Notes: generated by a model from the letters alone, not told the origin. DNA of 49,576 nucleotides from Cyclobacteriaceae bacterium (GCA_024644875.1 JAHEGY010000022.1:1-49576), one strand, 5' to 3'; positions 35,160 to 45,287 are shown, counted from the stretch's first letter. Numbers and translations are program-made.

Positions 35160-36389
35160 ATGAAGAATAATTTTAAAGCTACTTTGATGATTTTACTGTA
35201 TTCCATGATTGGAATTGTAGGTTGCCAGGAAAAAAAAGAAAACCAACAAGCCACCAAAGAGTCTACAGAAAAATCTTTTGATTCATTGATTATATCCAAT
35301 AAAGCCAATCAATGGTTTGCCAGGGCGCTCTCTGACCTGAATGGCGATGGCCTATTGGACGTGGTATTTATTGATCAAGCTGGGTTTGGAGGCTCCCTGG
35401 GTGTGATAATAGGAAGTAGAAATGCTGGTTGGGAGATCGACTGGATCGCTGATACTGCTCCAAATGGAGGCGTTTTCTCATGTGGTGATATAGAAGTCGG
35501 GGATATCGATGGTGATGGCAAAACCGATATACTGGCACCCCAGAACAATGGGGAGTGGACTGATAAACCCAAAACACATACTTTTTACTGGTATTCTTAT
35601 CCGGAAAAAGAAGCACATTATATTGGTGTATCTAAAGAATATATCAAGGATGTAAGTCTGGCAGATCTAAACAAAGACGGTAAATTGGACCTGGTTGGAA
35701 TATCATTTGATGGAAGTTATGTGATCATATACAAACAAATCGATCCTGATAACTGGGAAGTTGTCCAGCTTCTTGAAGGACCAAATATACATGAAGGTAT
35801 GGATGTGGGAGACCTTGATGGGGATGGATATCTGGATATTGCTGCAAACGGATACTGGGCGAAAAACCCACAAGGTGAAATGGATGGCGACTGGCAACTC
35901 AAGGAGATCGACTCTATCTGGCACAATCAAACCGGTGATTGGTCCCAGAATGCAACCAAACATTATTGTGCTGATATTGATAAGGATGGGAAATCCGAAG
36001 TTTTTATATCGCATTCCGAAAGGGCCGGATATCCTGTGGCTTATTATAAGTTAATTAATGCAGAAGATAACCTGTGGGAGAAACACATTATACTTGATGA
36101 ATTGTCAGCCGCCCATACCCTGCAGGTAGCTGACATGGACAATGATGGTGATCTGGATGTGCTAACCGGGGTTAACCGGAACAGGGCAATAAACATCGAT
36201 GTGCAGGATTGGCCTGTTATTATCATGCTAAACGAAGGTTCGGATAAATGGACAAGAAAAATTGTTGATATGGAAAGTATTTATAATGGTCATGTAGGCG
36301 ATTTTGAAGGAGATGGAGACCTCGATATTTTCAGATTAACCAGTCATGATGCAGAAAAATATGAATTGCTTATCAATCAGATAAAGTAG
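35160..36389 (+). CDS. VCBS/FG-GAP repeat lipoprotein with seven calcium-type loops
   Basis: The 409-residue lipoprotein (IGIVGC, Cys22) carries seven regularly spaced DxDxDG-type loops: LNGDGLLD, IDGDGKTD, LNKDGKLD, LDGDGYLD, IDKDGKSE, MDNDGDLD and FEGDGDLD. Seven loops fit a seven-bladed beta-propeller stabilised by calcium. Between them are aromatic strands such as THTFYWYSYPEK. No catalytic motif is visible, so it is probably a carbohydrate-binding or scaffolding surface protein. It lies 25 bp behind the GH3 gene and is likely co-transcribed, suggesting it helps hold substrate near that enzyme. Confidence 0.87.
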   Translation: MKNNFKATLMILLYSMIGIVGCQEKKENQQATKESTEKSFDSLIISNKANQWFARALSDLNGDGLLDVVFIDQAGFGGSLGVIIGSRNAGWEIDWIADTAPNGGVFSCGDIEVGDIDGDGKTDILAPQNNGEWTDKPKTHTFYWYSYPEKEAHYIGVSKEYIKDVSLADLNKDGKLDLVGISFDGSYVIIYKQIDPDNWEVVQLLEGPNIHEGMDVGDLDGDGYLDIAANGYWAKNPQGEMDGDWQLKEIDSIWHNQTGDWSQNATKHYCADIDKDGKSEVFISHSERAGYPVAYYKLINAEDNLWEKHIILDELSAAHTLQVADMDNDGDLDVLTGVNRNRAINIDVQDWPVIIMLNEGSDKWTRKIVDMESIYNGHVGDFEGDGDLDIFRLTSHDAEKYELLINQIK

Positions 36390-36476
36390 TCAAAACGGTA
36401 ACAATTGTCACAGGTAAGACTTTTTCGAATAGATTTAGACAATCCGAACTTCGCCGGGGTATTTTCTATTCCAGGT

Positions 36477-37727
36477 CTAGTATATGTCAAATTTGGGATT
36501 TACCCGGTATGTTCTTGAAATTGTGGCTTTTGCGACACGCCCGATTCCCAGAATAAATGCTGCCGTTCTCATATCCGCATTGTTTTTATTCGCAATCTCC
36601 TTTACATCCTCATATGCCCGCTGGATTGTTTTAAGTAACTCGGCATTTACTTTTTCCAATTCCCATCTGAATTGCTGAATATTTTGAGCCCATTCGAAAT
36701 AACTAACAGTCACACCACCTGAATTGGCAAGAATATCAGGAATAATAAGCACGCCCTTTTTATTGAGTATCTCATCAGCTTCCGGTGTGGTGGGCCCATT
36801 GGCAGCTTCCACAATAATTTTTGCCTGAATATCATTGGCGTTATCTTTTGTGATAACATCTCCCAAAGCAGCAGGTATGAGTACATCACAATCCCATGTA
36901 AGGACAAGATCGCTTTTCATATCATTCCCGCCTGGGAATCCCTTTACCGTTCTATGATCCTTTGTCCATTTAATAAGATCGTATATATTTAATCCATCAG
37001 GATTTTCAACGCCTCCATCTTTATCTCCTACGGCAACAATTTTAGCCCCTTTCTCCATCATTAATCTCGCAGCGAAACTGCCAACATTGCCGAAACCCTG
37101 TATTGCAACAGTTAACCCTTCCCAAGCTGTTTTTTTATCGTTGAGGGTTATATCCAGGGCATATAAAACACCTCTTCCGGTGGCTTCCTCTCTTCCCTCA
37201 GATCCAAATAGATGTAATGGCTTTCCTGTTACCACACCCGGAGAAAAACCATAGTATTTGGAATATTCATCCATTATCCAACCCATTATTTTAGCATTGG
37301 TGTTAACGTCAGGTGCCGGGATATCTATTTTCGGTCCTATTACTTCTTTGATTTCAGTAACAAATGACCTTGTAATATCATGTAATTCTCTCTCTGACAG
37401 ATTGTGGGGGTCACAATTGATCCCTCCTTTTGCACCCCCATAAGGAATATTAACAATTGATGTTTTCCAGGTCATAAGATTCGCAAGCGCTGTAGCCTCC
37501 TCCTCGTTTACACTGGGATGATACCTTAGGCCACCCTTCATAGGGCCCCTGGAGTCATCATGCTGAACCCTGAAGCCTAAATGATGTAAAATTTCACCAT
37601 TATCCCCCTCTGAAACAATTTCTACCTTGACTACCCTTTTAGGAGTAATTAAGAGGTTTTTAACTTTTTCAGTAAGTTCTAAAATTTTTGCGGCCTTATT
37701 TATGTAATAATGACTTTCTTCAAGCAT
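36477..37727 (-). CDS. gdhA: Glutamate dehydrogenase (Glu/Leu/Phe/Val dehydrogenase family)
   Basis: The start at 37727 (MLEESHYYINKAAKIL) is preferred: the in-frame ATG at 37775 adds 16 hydrophobic residues absent from the family. The 416-residue protein has GPMKGGLRYHP (Lys64, substrate), PYGGAKGGI (catalytic Lys100), DIPAPDVNTNAKIMGWIMDEY, the dinucleotide fold VAIQGFGNVGSF and the C-terminal NSGGVTVSYFEWAQN. It interconverts glutamate with 2-oxoglutarate and ammonia in the cytoplasm. Length and motifs fit the hexameric bacterial/archaeal type; coenzyme preference cannot be read confidently. It is a single gene, convergent with the VCBS gene (87-bp gap) and divergent from the GH106-like gene. 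Confidence 0.95.
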   Translation of the reverse strand: MLEESHYYINKAAKILELTEKVKNLLITPKRVVKVEIVSEGDNGEILHHLGFRVQHDDSRGPMKGGLRYHPSVNEEEATALANLMTWKTSIVNIPYGGAKGGINCDPHNLSERELHDITRSFVTEIKEVIGPKIDIPAPDVNTNAKIMGWIMDEYSKYYGFSPGVVTGKPLHLFGSEGREEATGRGVLYALDITLNDKKTAWEGLTVAIQGFGNVGSFAARLMMEKGAKIVAVGDKDGGVENPDGLNIYDLIKWTKDHRTVKGFPGGNDMKSDLVLTWDCDVLIPAALGDVITKDNANDIQAKIIVEAANGPTTPEADEILNKKGVLIIPDILANSGGVTVSYFEWAQNIQQFRWELEKVNAELLKTIQRAYEDVKEIANKNNADMRTAAFILGIGRVAKATISRTYRVNPKFDIY

Positions 37728-37912
37728 AAATTTGAGATTTAAGATGAATAATACCTTGGTTATTAAAAATATCAATATTCACTTTTATTAACTACTATTT
37801 TGGATCCAAATGGCCTGTTGTGAAAAAATTAATTACTGTGGATTGTAAGCCCCACATTTAATTCCAATTCATGCCATTTTTTGGTATTTTGCATTACAAT
37901 CATTTTTTAATC

Positions 37913-40900
37913 ATGAAATACACTTCTTTCTTACCTAAAATCATAATTTATTTATCGCTGTTGCCTGTCATTAGCTGTAATCAGAAACAAGAGGGGGATA
38001 GCGCTCTTTCCTTGGAGGTTTTTAGAGAATTGTTTGCTGATCCCCCTGCGGAATATCGTAGTGCACCGCTCTGGGACTGGAACGAGAAGATCACCAGGGA
38101 AGGGATAGATTTTCAGATGAGAGAGTTTAAAAATGCAGGCATCGGTGGAGTCTTTGTTCATCCCCGCCCGGGATTAATAACAGAGTATCTGTCGGACGAA
38201 TGGTTTGACCTGTTTGATTATACCGTACAGAAAGGCAAAGAACTGGACATGAAAGTATGGATCTATGATGAGAATTCATATCCTTCAGGATTTGCCGGAG
38301 GTCATGTGCCAGCAGAAATGCCTGATTCATATCGCCATGGTACTGCTTTAAAATTGATCGTCACAGAAGAATTAGATGACAATATACCCGGTGAACTAGA
38401 AGTGGTCCTTAAAAAAACAGAAAATGGATTTATTGATATAACCAATTCTATTGATGAGAAAAAAGGGGAAAAGGGACCTTATTATATTTTTGAAAAGATC
38501 TATCCTGAACAATCGCCATGGTATGGTGGATTCACCTATGTGGATCTGTTGTATGAGGGCGTAACCGATAAGTTTCTGGAACTTACCATGACCAATGGCT
38601 ACGAGAGAAACATCGATGATTTTGGTAAAACATTGCCCGGTATCTTTACCGACGAGCCAAACCTTGAAGCTGCTATGCCAAGAGGATCTATGCTTCGATG
38701 GACGCCCGATCTGTGGGAAGCTTTTCAGGAACGCTGGGGATATGATCTGAGAATAAACCTGCCTTCTTTGGCAGAAGAAACAGGTAATTGGAAAAAGGTG
38801 CGTCATGATTATTACGAACTGATCCTGGAACTGTTCATAGATCGATGGGCAAAACCTTGGAGTAAGTATTGTGATGAAAAAGATCTCCTATGGACAGGCC
38901 ATTACTGGGAGCATGGATGGCCAGTGCCAACACATGGATTTGATGAGGCAGCTTTTTATATCTGGCATCAGCAACCGGGTGTTGATATGCTTGGGAACCA
39001 CCTGATACCGGAAGGAATGGGCGGACAATTTGGGAACGATCGAGCAGTGCGTGAGTTACGCAGTGCGGCCAACCAGGCTGGAAGAGAGCGCACCCTTAGT
39101 GAAACCTACGGTGGCGGCGGATGGGAAATGGATTTTGAGGCACAGAAAAGATTGGTGGATTGGCAGTGTGTACTGGGCGTTAATTTTGTGAATCAGCATC
39201 TTTCCTATTACTCCCTCAATGGAGTCCGAAAGTTCGATTATCCACCTTCTTTTTCCTATCACGAACCTTGGTGGGAGCATTACAAACTTATGGGTGATTA
39301 CATCGGGCGTGTCAGTATGGCTATGTCAGTTGGCCAACAGATAAACAAAACACTGGTATTACAACCCACCACATCCGCATGGATGTATTTTTCACGGAAA
39401 GATAAAAATCTGGGGATATTCAGGATCGGTGATGGATTCAAGAATTTGATATACCGTATGGAACAGGAGCACCTGGAATATGACCTGGGTTCGGAAAATG
39501 TAATAAAAACATTGGGTAGCGTTGAGGGGGATAATTTCATTGTAGGCGAACGTGATTACTCATTGGTGGTTATTCCGGCAGAAATGGAAAACATCGATCC
39601 ACCCACCCTGGAATTGCTGGGTCATTACCTGGAAAATGGCGGTAAAATATTATCATTCAATCAGAAAATATCCCGGGTTGACGGGGAGGAATCATCTGAA
39701 GCACAGGAATTGAAAGCCAGATTCCCGAATAACTGGACCGATGTAGAGAAACTTGAGGATCCTGTCGCCTTGGAAATGCTACGCGACAACCAGTTTAAGA
39801 TGATGGATAAGACCCGAAATGGAATGTTATATCATCAGCGTAGGGAGTTTGATGATGGTCAATTGCTGTTCCTGGTTAACTCCCATCAGACAGAAAAGGC
39901 TGTTGCAGATATTTCCATTTATGGAAAGTATGTGTTGAAACTCGATTTAACTTCTGGTAAGGAATACCTCTATCCCTCTAAGGTGAAGAATGGGAAAGTG
40001 GCTTTCGAGGTTGAACTCGATCCAGTTGGCAGTGCACTGTTTGTAATAACTGACAAGCGGCCAGAAGAAACAGAAGAAACTTTCAATATGATTAGAGAAA
40101 AACGGTTTGAAAGTGAAGGTTCTGTAAGCGTAGAACGTGAGTCAGATAATATCCTGATGATAAATTACCTTGATTTAAAAACCCTCAAATCGCACAAAAA
40201 GGAGATCTATTTTATGGATGGACTGATCGGCCTGTTTCAAGAGAATGGGATTGAAATGGGAAATCCCTGGCAACATAAAATACAATATAGAAAAAACTAT
40301 TTAATGCTGGATACTTTGTTTAATGAAGAATCCGGATTTGAAGCCAGTTATCATTTTCAAATTAATGAAAATCTTAACCCTGAAGCCATAAAATCAATTC
40401 GTGCAGTTGTAGAACGCCCTGAGTTATGGCAGATATACATAAATGGAAATGAAGTTTCAGAACAAACTGGAGCTTTCTGGATAGATAAGGATTTTCCTCA
40501 GTTTGATATTGGAGAATTCCTGAAGACTGGAAATAATACGATCATTTTGAAATCCTCCCGGATGCATATACTTACCGAGGTGATGCCAGTTTACCTTTTG
40601 GGTGATTTTCTTGTCGAGCCGGCAGAAATGGGATTTGAAATAACCGGAGGAGAGATCAGATCAATAGGATCCTGGAGACAGGAGGGACTGCCTTTCTACT
40701 CGCATAAAGTAGCTTATTCTCAAAATTTCAATATAAATAAAGCGCCGGGAACTTTTTACAGGGTTAAATTGAACAAATGGAATGGCTCGGTCTCAGAAGT
40801 ATGGGTCAACGGAGAATCAGCAGGGGTAATACCATGGCAACCTGATGAACTGGATGTTTCTTCTTTACTCCAAGACGGGGACAATGAGATTACCGTGAAA

Positions 40901-41089
40901 GTCATAGGAAGCCTGAAAAATACCTTTGGCTTTTTCTTTCATAACAATGATAACTGGATATTTGGGCCGCACTCCTGGAATACCGCTCCGGAAAAGATCC
41001 CCCCGGCTTCTGATTATTTTCTTATAGATTATGGATTATTTGAACCCTTTGACCTAGTTCAATATACGGCACATAAATCAGAGATTTGA
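37913..41089 (+). CDS. Very large GH106-like glycoside hydrolase lipoprotein (alpha-L-rhamnosidase type)
   Basis: The start at 37913 gives a lipoprotein signal (LLPVISC, Cys22); the in-frame ATG at 37871 only adds 14 residues. The 1058-residue protein opens with FRELFADPPAEYRSAPLWDWNEKITREGI (in two parts), GIGGVFVHPRPGL, KVWIYDENSYPSGFAGGHVPAEMP and GIFTDEPNLE, typical of the rhamnosidase-like family that includes GH106. The long C-terminal half is beta-rich, with two jelly-roll-like segments (PELWQIYINGNEVS; GTFYRVKLNKWNGSVSEVWVNG). It probably removes rhamnose or a similar sugar from complex glycans; family assignment is by recognised motifs only. The last few codons may come from a deletion junction: a GH3 relic begins at 41082. 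Confidence 0.85.
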   Translation: MKYTSFLPKIIIYLSLLPVISCNQKQEGDSALSLEVFRELFADPPAEYRSAPLWDWNEKITREGIDFQMREFKNAGIGGVFVHPRPGLITEYLSDEWFDLFDYTVQKGKELDMKVWIYDENSYPSGFAGGHVPAEMPDSYRHGTALKLIVTEELDDNIPGELEVVLKKTENGFIDITNSIDEKKGEKGPYYIFEKIYPEQSPWYGGFTYVDLLYEGVTDKFLELTMTNGYERNIDDFGKTLPGIFTDEPNLEAAMPRGSMLRWTPDLWEAFQERWGYDLRINLPSLAEETGNWKKVRHDYYELILELFIDRWAKPWSKYCDEKDLLWTGHYWEHGWPVPTHGFDEAAFYIWHQQPGVDMLGNHLIPEGMGGQFGNDRAVRELRSAANQAGRERTLSETYGGGGWEMDFEAQKRLVDWQCVLGVNFVNQHLSYYSLNGVRKFDYPPSFSYHEPWWEHYKLMGDYIGRVSMAMSVGQQINKTLVLQPTTSAWMYFSRKDKNLGIFRIGDGFKNLIYRMEQEHLEYDLGSENVIKTLGSVEGDNFIVGERDYSLVVIPAEMENIDPPTLELLGHYLENGGKILSFNQKISRVDGEESSEAQELKARFPNNWTDVEKLEDPVALEMLRDNQFKMMDKTRNGMLYHQRREFDDGQLLFLVNSHQTEKAVADISIYGKYVLKLDLTSGKEYLYPSKVKNGKVAFEVELDPVGSALFVITDKRPEETEETFNMIREKRFESEGSVSVERESDNILMINYLDLKTLKSHKKEIYFMDGLIGLFQENGIEMGNPWQHKIQYRKNYLMLDTLFNEESGFEASYHFQINENLNPEAIKSIRAVVERPELWQIYINGNEVSEQTGAFWIDKDFPQFDIGEFLKTGNNTIILKSSRMHILTEVMPVYLLGDFLVEPAEMGFEITGGEIRSIGSWRQEGLPFYSHKVAYSQNFNINKAPGTFYRVKLNKWNGSVSEVWVNGESAGVIPWQPDELDVSSLLQDGDNEITVKVIGSLKNTFGFFFHNNDNWIFGPHSWNTAPEKIPPASDYFLIDYGLFEPFDLVQYTAHKSEI

Positions 41090-41262
41090 GGAAATATGGC
41101 TTGAGCCGGACGAAAAGATAACGGTAGAATTAAAGCTTACCCCCTGAAGATCTAGCATTCATTAATATCGATACGAAAGCAATTATTGAGCCGGGCAAGT
41201 TTGAAGTATTTGCCGGAAGATCTTCACGGGATATCATGTTAAAAAGTAGTTTTGATAAATAA
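41082..41262 (+). pseudogene. Relic 3' end of a second GH3 beta-glucosidase gene
   Basis: Reading 41082-41145 gives RFEEIWLEPDEKITVELKLTP and the next frame gives EDLAFINIDTKAIIEPGKF then EVFAGRSSRDIMLKSSFDK and TAA at 41260-41262. This matches the end of GH3 fibronectin-type domains, as in the intact GH3 here (AGETKTVSLSITPEKL...VEPGEFVALVG). The two frames join at a run of five C at about 41140; four C would keep the frame open. It overlaps the last 8 bp of the GH106-like gene, so a deletion probably joined the two. It is not a copy of the intact gene, since the residues differ at many positions. Confidence 0.75.
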
Positions 41263-41354
41263 TCGGTTAAGATAACTTCCCGTTGATTAATTAAGAATCA
41301 TATAAAAAAGAAGCTTTAACGTCTCGAATCGCCTGGTCTGTATAATAAATTTAA

Positions 41355-42419
41355 TTAGACAGATTTTAAATGTTTATTAAAGCAATTTTTGACTTGAAGC
41401 CACATTGATTCTGTTAATACATGCCCGGTATCCGGTTCTATGAAATAAGAAAAATTTTCCGGTACTCCAACATTTTTATAGGTTTCAGCAATTCTCTCTA
41501 TTCCCCTTGATGCTGATTCAATCGGACTGCCTTCATCTTTTTCTCCCAGGTTCAGATGCAACGCCCTTGGTGCAATAAGTGCGGCGATTTCAGGTGTGTC
41601 TCCAAATGTTTGCCAACCTGGAACAAAATTCGGAAAGCAATGTAATAAATGCTCCTGTTCAATAGCTTCATAGGTTGGTAAACAACAATTTCCTATGACA
41701 CATTTCAAACGTGGTTCAAGAGGACCAACTAACCAGGCATGGGTGGAGCCCATGGAGTGACCGTAACATCCTATTTTACTGCTTACTACCTCGGGTCGAT
41801 CGCAAAGTAAATTTATTGCCTGTTTCATATCCAGGATGTTTTTCCATGCCAGGCTACGTCCCTGGACTACCTGCTTTAGAAACTCATAGCGTTCATATTC
41901 ACCTCTTTTTAGTATCCCTGTTGGATCTTGCCTATCCTCGAAGCACAATGCATCGGGACAAAGTACAACGTATCCTTCCTTCGCAAGGGCTACACCAGTG
42001 TGATGCATTGGATTACCAGCCAATCCGGCAGGTTCTGATTTACCAAGATGGTATTCTCCGGCATGCTGGTGCCATACTGCTATTCCGGGAGCAGGATGTT
42101 GAGCTGTTACATGATCCGGCACTAACAAAAGCGCTGAAATTCTTTCTCCGGGTTCTACTTCATATGTCAGGGATTCGATGCGATAACCATCTTTTTCTGT
42201 TGTTTCACCCTGTTTGATTGACAAAGGATTGGGCTCGGGAAAAGGTCCGCCTAAACATTGTTGATATTGCAACAGTGAAGATTCTGCTGAGAAAAGTTGC
42301 GATCCAGACTGATTATTTGTCGATGCTTTTGCTTCAGTAAATGGCATTCCTGTTGCTACAGCTCCAAATCCAAAAAGAAAATTGGATTTTAAAAAATTAC
42401 GGCGATTACTTTTCATCAT
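41355..42419 (-). CDS. Alpha/beta hydrolase (acetyl-esterase-like) with twin-arginine leader
   Basis: The 354-residue protein starts with a Tat-like leader (NRRNFLKSNFLFGFGAVATG, residues 5-24). The body is an alpha/beta hydrolase of the acetyl xylan esterase/dienelactone hydrolase type: ISALLLVPDHV, GIAVWHQHAGEYHLGKSEPAG, the nucleophile elbow GCYGHSMGS with Ser222, LGEKDEGSP with Asp295 and EPDTGHV with His333, so the triad is complete. Related exported esterases remove acetyl or other ester groups from plant glycans; direct evidence for that substrate is lacking. It lies 172 bp downstream of the GH9 gene on the same strand. The export leader fits folded export. Confidence 0.85.
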   Translation of the reverse strand: MMKSNRRNFLKSNFLFGFGAVATGMPFTEAKASTNNQSGSQLFSAESSLLQYQQCLGGPFPEPNPLSIKQGETTEKDGYRIESLTYEVEPGERISALLLVPDHVTAQHPAPGIAVWHQHAGEYHLGKSEPAGLAGNPMHHTGVALAKEGYVVLCPDALCFEDRQDPTGILKRGEYERYEFLKQVVQGRSLAWKNILDMKQAINLLCDRPEVVSSKIGCYGHSMGSTHAWLVGPLEPRLKCVIGNCCLPTYEAIEQEHLLHCFPNFVPGWQTFGDTPEIAALIAPRALHLNLGEKDEGSPIESASRGIERIAETYKNVGVPENFSYFIEPDTGHVLTESMWLQVKNCFNKHLKSV

Positions 42420-42591
42420 TTCTTACATTGATGTTAAAGAAGAATATTTTACAGCAGGATAATTTCTTATTTAATTTACAGATAAGCAAATGAAATGGTC
42501 AGGTTGTTGAGCAAACCGGAGATATCCCACGAATACAATCGATTACATTGCCTTAATGGGATAACATATAATATCACCAAATGAGTAGTAA

Positions 42592-45087
42592 CTATTTACG
42601 AGATGCAAGATATCCCCAGATATATGCAGCCTGACCCAGGGGGCGATCTATTACGTATTCGTTTTGTGACACAAACCAAAAGATATCAAAATATGATTCT
42701 GCAGTAGGCCATTTTGATATATTCGGGGTAGATTCTGCATTGAGTTTGATTTCAAGGTTTGAACCATGCTGTACATTATGAGCTAATTCGCTAGGCCCAA
42801 ATACTGAAATTCCAAGTGGAGCAGGCTGACCTGTATGCCTGCTATCTTCATGCAGCGCATTCTTAACATAATTTTCCCCCAAACCGGTAGTTAAACAAAG
42901 ATTCATTGGATTTGCGCCTGCTGAATAAAGCGCTGAGCGAAGTATGGTTTTTAAATATCTGTCATCCCCTGAAAGATAGTGAGCCTGGACAAGTATTGGT
43001 GATGCCGGCATCGTATATGTACTTGACCATCCTCCAAGTGGTCTGCCAGGCCTACCAGTACTTATGCCAAATGCATTGTTTGCTGACCATTCAACAATTT
43101 GGTCAGCTTCTGCCATCAGCTGTTCTACAGCTCTCTTCTGCGCTTTCCTGTCAACCAGCCCTGGATCAAGTCGTGCATATATGAATGCAGCATCATTACC
43201 GCTTTGCTCTTGTGTCTGAAGATAGATCTGATGCCATTGTTTATCCTGTGTTAGCCGGTACAGTTCAACAGCAGCAAGGTTGCGCTCAACAGGCACTGTC
43301 CTTTTTGCACGCTGCCTTACTTTCACATAGTCTGGGCTGGATATCCATTTTTCGTATTCAACTTCAGCCCATTCCATTGCTTTTATTGCACTTTCTTTCC
43401 AAATAATGGCCTTCTCCGGATTGTTCAGCAACTTTAATACTATAGCAGTACGGGCCGCGACACCAGCATATATATAGCTGGACCAATGATCAGGAGCATA
43501 GGCCAGGACTGTATTTACCTCCTGCCATGATGTAGTCCCCTCAGCTGGATGTTCAGCCGACTCGACTCCACCACGAATGCCTCCATCTGGTAATTGCATT
43601 CGCCTGTATATATCTATCCCATAAATTGCCTCATCCAGGACATCAGGCAAATTGTTGCCTGATTCAGGAATATATAAACAGAGATCTTTGAAATAATCAG
43701 GATTGAGCTCTATTAATTCTAAATAATGCCTTGGGGTATATAAGTGATTGATCCGTCTATCCCAGTCTCCGGCATCCATAGTGCCACCCCAGGCCTCAGG
43801 TACAAGTTCATCGGTCTTACCAGCAACAAGATTGCCAAAATTATCTGTATCCGTACCCAGGGCATTCAGGCCATTTCCACTATTTAATAGTGAGCAGGAA
43901 GATTGATATACCTTTATCCCATCAGCTGGATGAAAACTCCGGGGTCGTACAAAATCAGTATATGGCGGATGCATTGGTATTCCGCTACGATGGTTGAAAT
44001 GCCCCTTCATAGATAATTCAAATGCACGTTTCCAGGTGTTTGCATCGTCAATATCAAATGGATAACCACATCCGATTCCTTCAACACATACACGGTATCG
44101 ACCAGGAATTTTGAAACTGCTGAAATCGAGGCGCATTACATCTGTACCGCTATGGTTAATCTTTGAACCAACTCCTTCAGGCACGCTTCCTTTCCATTGC
44201 AATATAACTTTACCTGTAAAAACCTTTTCGTTTGTTCTTTCATCGATTAAATAAAACTCCATGTTTCCCGGATAGGAGTATCCCCCTCCATTTCCCATCC
44301 ATATAGATAGAAAAGCACTTTTATCCGGGTCCTCTGCCCGAAAACCGATTTGTGATGCATGCACTGCGTCACTACGAACAAAAGCAGGATCGTGGACATA
44401 GTAGATTGCAGAGCGCTTAAGATTTAATTCAGGTAGACTGATCAGATAAGCATGACCATTAATTAGCGAATATGGTAGTTTTAAATATAGATAATGTTTT
44501 GCGGTATAAAATTGTACGGTGTCAAATTCCCTGTACGTCGTCCAATTGGTGGGTTTGGTTTTACGCCAGACGTTTTCCGGTGATATGGCATTAATATAAT
44601 TATTATCACCTGTAGAACTGATCAGATAACTGTTCGTTTTATCGGCCACTTTGATATTTAAATGTTTCCCGGCAATTCTTTCATACAGCATTATGGTCTT
44701 GCGATCAGTTCCTACAAGGCTCCCTAGGGGAAATCCATTACGTACAACATACATACTCCTGGTTTCGCCAAGGTTATTATAATCGCCCACTGTGACAACA
44801 TCTGATGAATCCGGCTGATAGGGAATCTGTATAGATGGCAGGATGCGGCAAGCATCTATTTCGATACAAAGTATATCAGGAGCTACTGCGCCGACATTGA
44901 CAATCTGTGGTGGCATCTGTTCCATGCCGGTTGATGGAAGGGCATCCCCAGCCCTTAAGGATACATTGGGGCCAAAAGTTTGATAGGGTAAGGGATTTTT
45001 AGTTTGACATTTGCCCGGGGGATTAAATGTGAGAAAAATCAATAGCAGATACATTTCCGGGATTTTCAATAGATTCTCTTTTTTCAT
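42592..45087 (-). CDS. GH9 glucanase with an extra N-terminal domain
   Basis: The 831-residue protein has a hydrophobic N-terminus (MYLLLIFLTF, residues 12-21). Residues 30-235 are an unassigned beta-rich domain, longer than normal for GH9. The Ig-like CelD_N domain follows (236-345: SQIGFRAEDPDKSAF, PGRYRVCVEG). The catalytic (alpha/alpha)6 barrel begins about 355: GGTMDAGDWDRRINHL, with Asp438/Asp441 as general base, and SQNEYVIDRP near 807-816, with Glu810 as acid. LPDVLDEAIYGIDIYRRMQ and NPMNLCLTTGLGENYV are also typical. GH9 enzymes cut beta-1,4-glucans with inversion, so cellulose, xyloglucan or oligosaccharides are likely. A double terminator at 45288-45316 isolates it from the repeat lipoprotein gene. 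Confidence 0.92.
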   Translation of the reverse strand: MKKENLLKIPEMYLLLIFLTFNPPGKCQTKNPLPYQTFGPNVSLRAGDALPSTGMEQMPPQIVNVGAVAPDILCIEIDACRILPSIQIPYQPDSSDVVTVGDYNNLGETRSMYVVRNGFPLGSLVGTDRKTIMLYERIAGKHLNIKVADKTNSYLISSTGDNNYINAISPENVWRKTKPTNWTTYREFDTVQFYTAKHYLYLKLPYSLINGHAYLISLPELNLKRSAIYYVHDPAFVRSDAVHASQIGFRAEDPDKSAFLSIWMGNGGGYSYPGNMEFYLIDERTNEKVFTGKVILQWKGSVPEGVGSKINHSGTDVMRLDFSSFKIPGRYRVCVEGIGCGYPFDIDDANTWKRAFELSMKGHFNHRSGIPMHPPYTDFVRPRSFHPADGIKVYQSSCSLLNSGNGLNALGTDTDNFGNLVAGKTDELVPEAWGGTMDAGDWDRRINHLYTPRHYLELIELNPDYFKDLCLYIPESGNNLPDVLDEAIYGIDIYRRMQLPDGGIRGGVESAEHPAEGTTSWQEVNTVLAYAPDHWSSYIYAGVAARTAIVLKLLNNPEKAIIWKESAIKAMEWAEVEYEKWISSPDYVKVRQRAKRTVPVERNLAAVELYRLTQDKQWHQIYLQTQEQSGNDAAFIYARLDPGLVDRKAQKRAVEQLMAEADQIVEWSANNAFGISTGRPGRPLGGWSSTYTMPASPILVQAHYLSGDDRYLKTILRSALYSAGANPMNLCLTTGLGENYVKNALHEDSRHTGQPAPLGISVFGPSELAHNVQHGSNLEIKLNAESTPNISKWPTAESYFDIFWFVSQNEYVIDRPLGQAAYIWGYLASRK

Positions 45088-45287
45088 TATCCTAAAAATT
45101 AATATTGTGGTACCTTAAAAAATGCTTTAAACTGGGACTCCGTCTAAAACAAATGTGCTGTTTGATTTGTTAAAAACCTAATTTTAAATATCACTTTTTT
45201 AGATGTATTGTCAGATTTATTTCCTCCCTAACCTCATTGTCATACGTATCTTTGGATTTGACCTGACAGGTTACTGGCAGTGGAATT

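Noticed and set aside
36390-36476. Short palindrome ACAATTGT between the VCBS and glutamate dehydrogenase genes
   Set aside because: Eight AT-rich bases between convergent genes, where no operator is needed; likely chance.
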